This document shows positions 60,563-64,000 of a DNA stretch of 64,000 nt, piece after piece. The stretch covers positions 35,152,211-35,216,210 of the forward strand of contig JADWOT020000001.1 of assembly GCA_036345935.2 (NCBI GenBank), read 5' to 3'. The notes below the pieces were generated by a model. The model was not told the DNA's origin. It worked only from the letters and a program-made list of their open reading frames with translations, and did no database searches. A program made the position numbers and the translations under genes. The number at the start of each line of letters is the position of its first letter. Position 1 is the first letter of the stretch. Source of the DNA: Taenia hydatigena (taxonomy: Eukaryota; Platyhelminthes; Cestoda; Cyclophyllidea; Taeniidae).

Positions 60563-63500
60563 TGCTCCACTATGGCATTTTTGCCCACTGTCCTAAGCAT
60601 GCAATGATCGAGCGACCCATCTGCTGGACTCAGGTCTTTAACCCTCGAAGAAGTTAAAGCAAGATATAAGATGTAGAGCTGAACTTTCTGTCCTCTTACA
60701 TTCCTCTTTATGTCATGAGTTACTATGTAGGCGTGATGCGGCCCCGTAAATTAAGTAACCTTACAAGCATCGCGACATTTCGAACACATTCCCAATCCGC
60801 TAGTCATGAGCTCCTTCATAGCTACTGGGCTGGAGAAGCATTAACGCACAAGCAAAGGAGGGCCTCAATCTTCACTTTTGACTCATAAGTTCTTTTGGGT
60901 TAACAAAGGCAAACAATAATTTATTTTGCTTTAAGATAAAATAAAACGGTCTTGATTTCATGCCACCATGGAGCAAATCAAGTGACACAAAGAATGACAG
61001 ACAATAAAAAGTTAGCGACATTCAGAAAGTGCTCTGATTGAAAGATAGCACAAAGTTTTGATGAGGAACGCATTCACCTTCCAGTCTAGCGTAAAAAGAC
61101 ACCTCAGAAAATGAGAAACAATTTGAATGAAGTGGTAGAAGCGGGCAGTTTTGTAAGGAGCGGGTCATCGTTCGTTGACCTTCACTTCGCGGGTTTATGG
61201 GAAGACCCAGGTCAGGAACGGATTAGTGCATGGATGGACCCAATGAGTGTGTGCCTTAATCCTAGATTCAGTGAAGGTCGGATGACTATAAGGTGAATGG
61301 AAATTGAATAATCACTAAAAATAGTTCCGAACGGAATTGCTACTTAGAGCCGATCAGAATAAAAAAAGGAATAGATGAGAAGACTTCGATTATATTGATG
61401 CTGATGCGTGTCAGGAATGGTAGTTACATAAATTCAAGAGAACTGAAGGCACAAAAAGGGCTAAAGAAAGGGATTGGATGGTGTCAAAAGTGAATGGTAA
61501 GTAAAATGAAATTCGTCGTGGTAGATATGCGCGTAGGAACTCTAAATTCATAGAATTAACCGGATGCAACGACTTAACAGTTTCCCATTCCGCGGCTGAA
61601 TGATGAATGAGTCGCTAGCCAATGATAAATACCCACTTTGCATTTAATCGCTGAATTTGACGATAGGTTTCAGGTTACTTATAACCAGATAGAATCTCAT
61701 CCCGAGCTGATTGATCGGGGTGATGTCATCACCATCTTTCAATGCGTACACGGAAGCGCATCGCCTCGCATCAAGCCACCACTCACCTCGATGATAGCAA
61801 TCGTGCAATCCGACGTGGCTTGTTTAATCCCTGTGACAAATCTGAATGCCATAAACAGCACCGCATCGGCTGTTAGTCTTAGACGGACAAAGGCTTTTTG
61901 CATGCCTTTAATCCAAAGTCCCTAGTAGAACAGAAATTGGAGTAATGAAGATACTACGAGACATGCCTAGTCTCTACAGTGTAAAATTTCTCCGCAACCC
62001 TAATGGGTCTTCAAATCCCTTTCTATTCTTGTGCTACTGTTGGTATCGTTCAAATTGCCATCATTCATATCCCCTTACACCAATGTTTCCAAACGCCACT
62101 TTTGTGTTCACCAAATACTCGTGCTTAAGCCACCTCTGCCAGGTGTCAAAATCAAAACTTAGCCAAGATTTTTTCTTGCATAACACAGCGAAAATCTACA
62201 GAGGCGCCGCATTAAGGATCTTTTTCATAAGAGTCGCTTAAGTTTAATGAATGCACCTACTTTGCCTTTGCTGTTAGGGACAGCAGCTTCATTTGAGGAC
62301 TAAATTAAGCCTAAGTAGTTAAGAAGTGAAAGAATTAAGAGGCTGTAGAACTAGGATTGGGTACAACAGAACCTCTGAATTCATCACTACTAAATACCTG
62401 GTCATGTCTTACCTAGGCGGAGAGGGACTTACTTGATCAGGTGTGAAGCTCTCACTCCTGATTTTCGTCGGTAGTTCAAGAGACAAATAAGCAATGCGCG
62501 CCTCAAGGATAGTTCATGATAGCGCACTTAATTGCACTGAATGGTGCGGAAGGATGTGGTTCATTATTGCAAGACTGCATAGGAAGGCGATGGTTCATGA
62601 CTTGCGCATAGGACCGACCTCGTCGCTCTTTCCCTCAACCTTCGTAGTCCCTCTGTCAAGCCAAATTGTGATCTTGACTAGCCCATTCTAGCTACTTGCA
62701 GTCCATCAGGAGAGTTGGCTTATAGCACAAACCTTAGACACAGCCGCCCATGCGCCCTACTTTCATTCCTTAAACCAGCGCACTGGTAGTTGAATGCGAT
62801 GACTGCCGACACAAAAACTCTAAATACCCGGTTCCGTTTAGTCATTTCGTCTGACATTTTTGCCCCTTGATTGGCTCCACCCAATTCGGGTGTGGCGGAG
62901 GCTCCTTTGAAGACAAAGTGCGATGAATGGGTGTGAGCATGCTGTCAATTACCGCAAGTCGCCTAGTCACGAATTCTTTGATGTCTCCGCCTGTTCAAAT
63001 GCAATACTCGTCATTGTGCTCTGAGTTGTGCCGATCACATTAAGTTAGGTGGTAATGAATCGAAGTAGATGACAAGCTATGGAGCAAGCAAAGAGAAAAA
63101 GACCTCATCAACACATTGGGGACCAGTCCTAAACAGAAACCAAGTCCATCAAGTTCACTTTGTGCGTTTGCCCATTCCTGCGTCTGGTCAACGAAGCAAA
63201 TTGCAAAATTCAGCGTTTTACCTTCTCATCTTTTGACACAAACAAAGTTGTCCTAAATTTTACTTGTTGTTCCTGCATATAATATTTTATTGTGAGTCTT
63301 GGAGCACTTTTGGGGTGGTTACTCCGCTCGACCATTTGGTCTGCACTTAAAAGTGAAGTTTAAGCAAAATGCTTGACTAGGTGATCCTTTCTAGTTCTCT
63401 GTTTTCGTGTTCAATACACTCTTCACAGCGCAAATCTTTCTTTGACCTTCGCTAGTGAAAAGAGCAGAAGTCAAAAAGACTAAAATTCAGACCAGGCGAA

Positions 63501-63637
63501 ACTTAGAGCCCAGAAAAAACTGGCATGATTCCAATGTATAAATATTTAATTATATAGGAACCGTCCAGAACCCATGTATAAAAAGCATTTTTATAGCAAA
63601 TAGCTTAGTGCGATTGTACTTAATTTCGATTTCTACA
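60563..63637. other. No gene seen
   Basis: Several ORFs of 60-98 codons occur on the plus strand, but none has a motif or consistent exon borders. No copies of the large repeats were recognised, so this end of the window is largely unique. Confidence 0.35.
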
Positions 63638-63643
63638 TTTATT
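63638..63643 (-). terminator. Poly-A signal for the terminal exon
   Basis: AATAAA on the minus strand about 100 nt beyond the TAG stop at 63746, the expected position for a short 3' untranslated region. Confidence 0.45.
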
Positions 63644-63745
63644 TTCATTATCGTGATGAATCCGAATAGAAGAATTACTTCACTTATGAACGTGCAATGT
63701 CGTAGCTGGCTGCTCCTATGATGCGGTAGTTAGAAGAGAGGGGCA

Positions 63746-64000
63746 CTAGAACGACAAAATAGGGCAATCTCGAAAGCCCGGTGGAGGAAGGAGGCATGTC
63801 TGAGAAGGCATGAGTTTTGAGTGGAACTCCCCCATACTCATTGCAATGACGTCTGCGGATTGTAGACTAGAGGGAAGACGACTCTGATCTACATCAAAGC
63901 TACCATCTATATCCACCCCTGGTGATGTCCTCGTGGCAGTTCCAGCTTCATAGTGTCCACGATTAGAAATTAGCACCTCCGACTGCTTTGATGTTGGAGT
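63746..64000 (-). CDS. Partial: probable 3'-terminal exon of a gene beyond the window
   Basis: The minus-strand frame is open from the window edge (64000) for 84 codons to TAG at 63746. Composition is strongly protein-like for an intracellular tail: hydrophilic, Ser/Pro/Asp-rich, with GHYEAGTATRTSPGVDIDG and DQSRLPSSLQSADVIAMSMG segments and a C-terminus ending PPPGFRDCPILSF. No hydrophobic helix or catalytic motif is present. An AATAAA follows at a sensible distance. I do not recognise the family; a cytoplasmic tail of a receptor or an adaptor is only a guess. The upstream exons lie beyond the right edge. Confidence 0.45.
   Translation of the reverse strand, partial: TPTSKQSEVLISNRGHYEAGTATRTSPGVDIDGSFDVDQSRLPSSLQSADVIAMSMGEFHSKLMPSQTCLLPPPGFRDCPILSF

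Overview
The window looks like invertebrate nuclear DNA. It has moderate GC, very low coding density, TATA-type promoters, an AATAAA signal, candidate spliceosomal introns including 41-nt mini-introns, and a degenerate Hsp70 copy. Very short introns and a swollen, decayed Hsp70 family are both known in tapeworms, so a flatworm, possibly a cyclophyllidean tapeworm, is my best guess. That is an inference; no species-diagnostic gene is present.

Most of the window is not genes. From about 10.3 to 58 kb it is a mosaic of long, diverged low-copy repeats, many in inverted orientation. Two are large palindromes. Palindrome I has arms 14473-16524 and 18202-20223, with a 100-N assembly gap at its centre edge. 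Palindrome II has arms 33321-39350 and 39863-45176 around a 512-nt spacer. The outer part of palindrome II also occurs inverted at 10325-12165 versus 44995-46620. Further copies lie at 20224-21075, 29690-30150, 50715-53180 and elsewhere. No reverse transcriptase, transposase or integrase could be recognised, so the repeats look like segmental duplications or dead non-autonomous elements. The first 10 kb holds only eroded repeat traces, a retroposon-like element (1930-2092) and a long hairpin (8976-9088).

The best coding candidates lie in the stretches with least repeat. (1) 23825-24172 (-) is a complete 115-residue secreted precursor: signal peptide, acidic propiece, dibasic site, then a strongly cationic amphipathic helix with a hydrophobic tail. 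This is the architecture of an antimicrobial or helminth-defence-type peptide. It has its own TATA box, and a start-codon-less relative lies head-to-head at about 25490-25680. (2) 58289-58992 (-) is a frameshifted, truncated Hsp70 pseudogene with a TATA box; its last 90 nt are repeated in inverted orientation 42 nt away. (3) 63746-64000 (-) is probably the 3'-terminal exon of a gene that continues beyond the window. (4) Two short ORFs at 59816 and 60272 begin with hydrophobic leaders and are weak candidates.

Three copies of an exon-like module coding for a two-helix membrane segment (26737-27298 +, 57707-58156 -, 55940-56275 +) retain aligned mini-intron borders and look like pseudogene fragments of an unidentified membrane protein. 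One of them is fused directly to the inverted Hsp70 fragment. Coordinates of repeat boundaries were read by eye and may be off by tens of bases.
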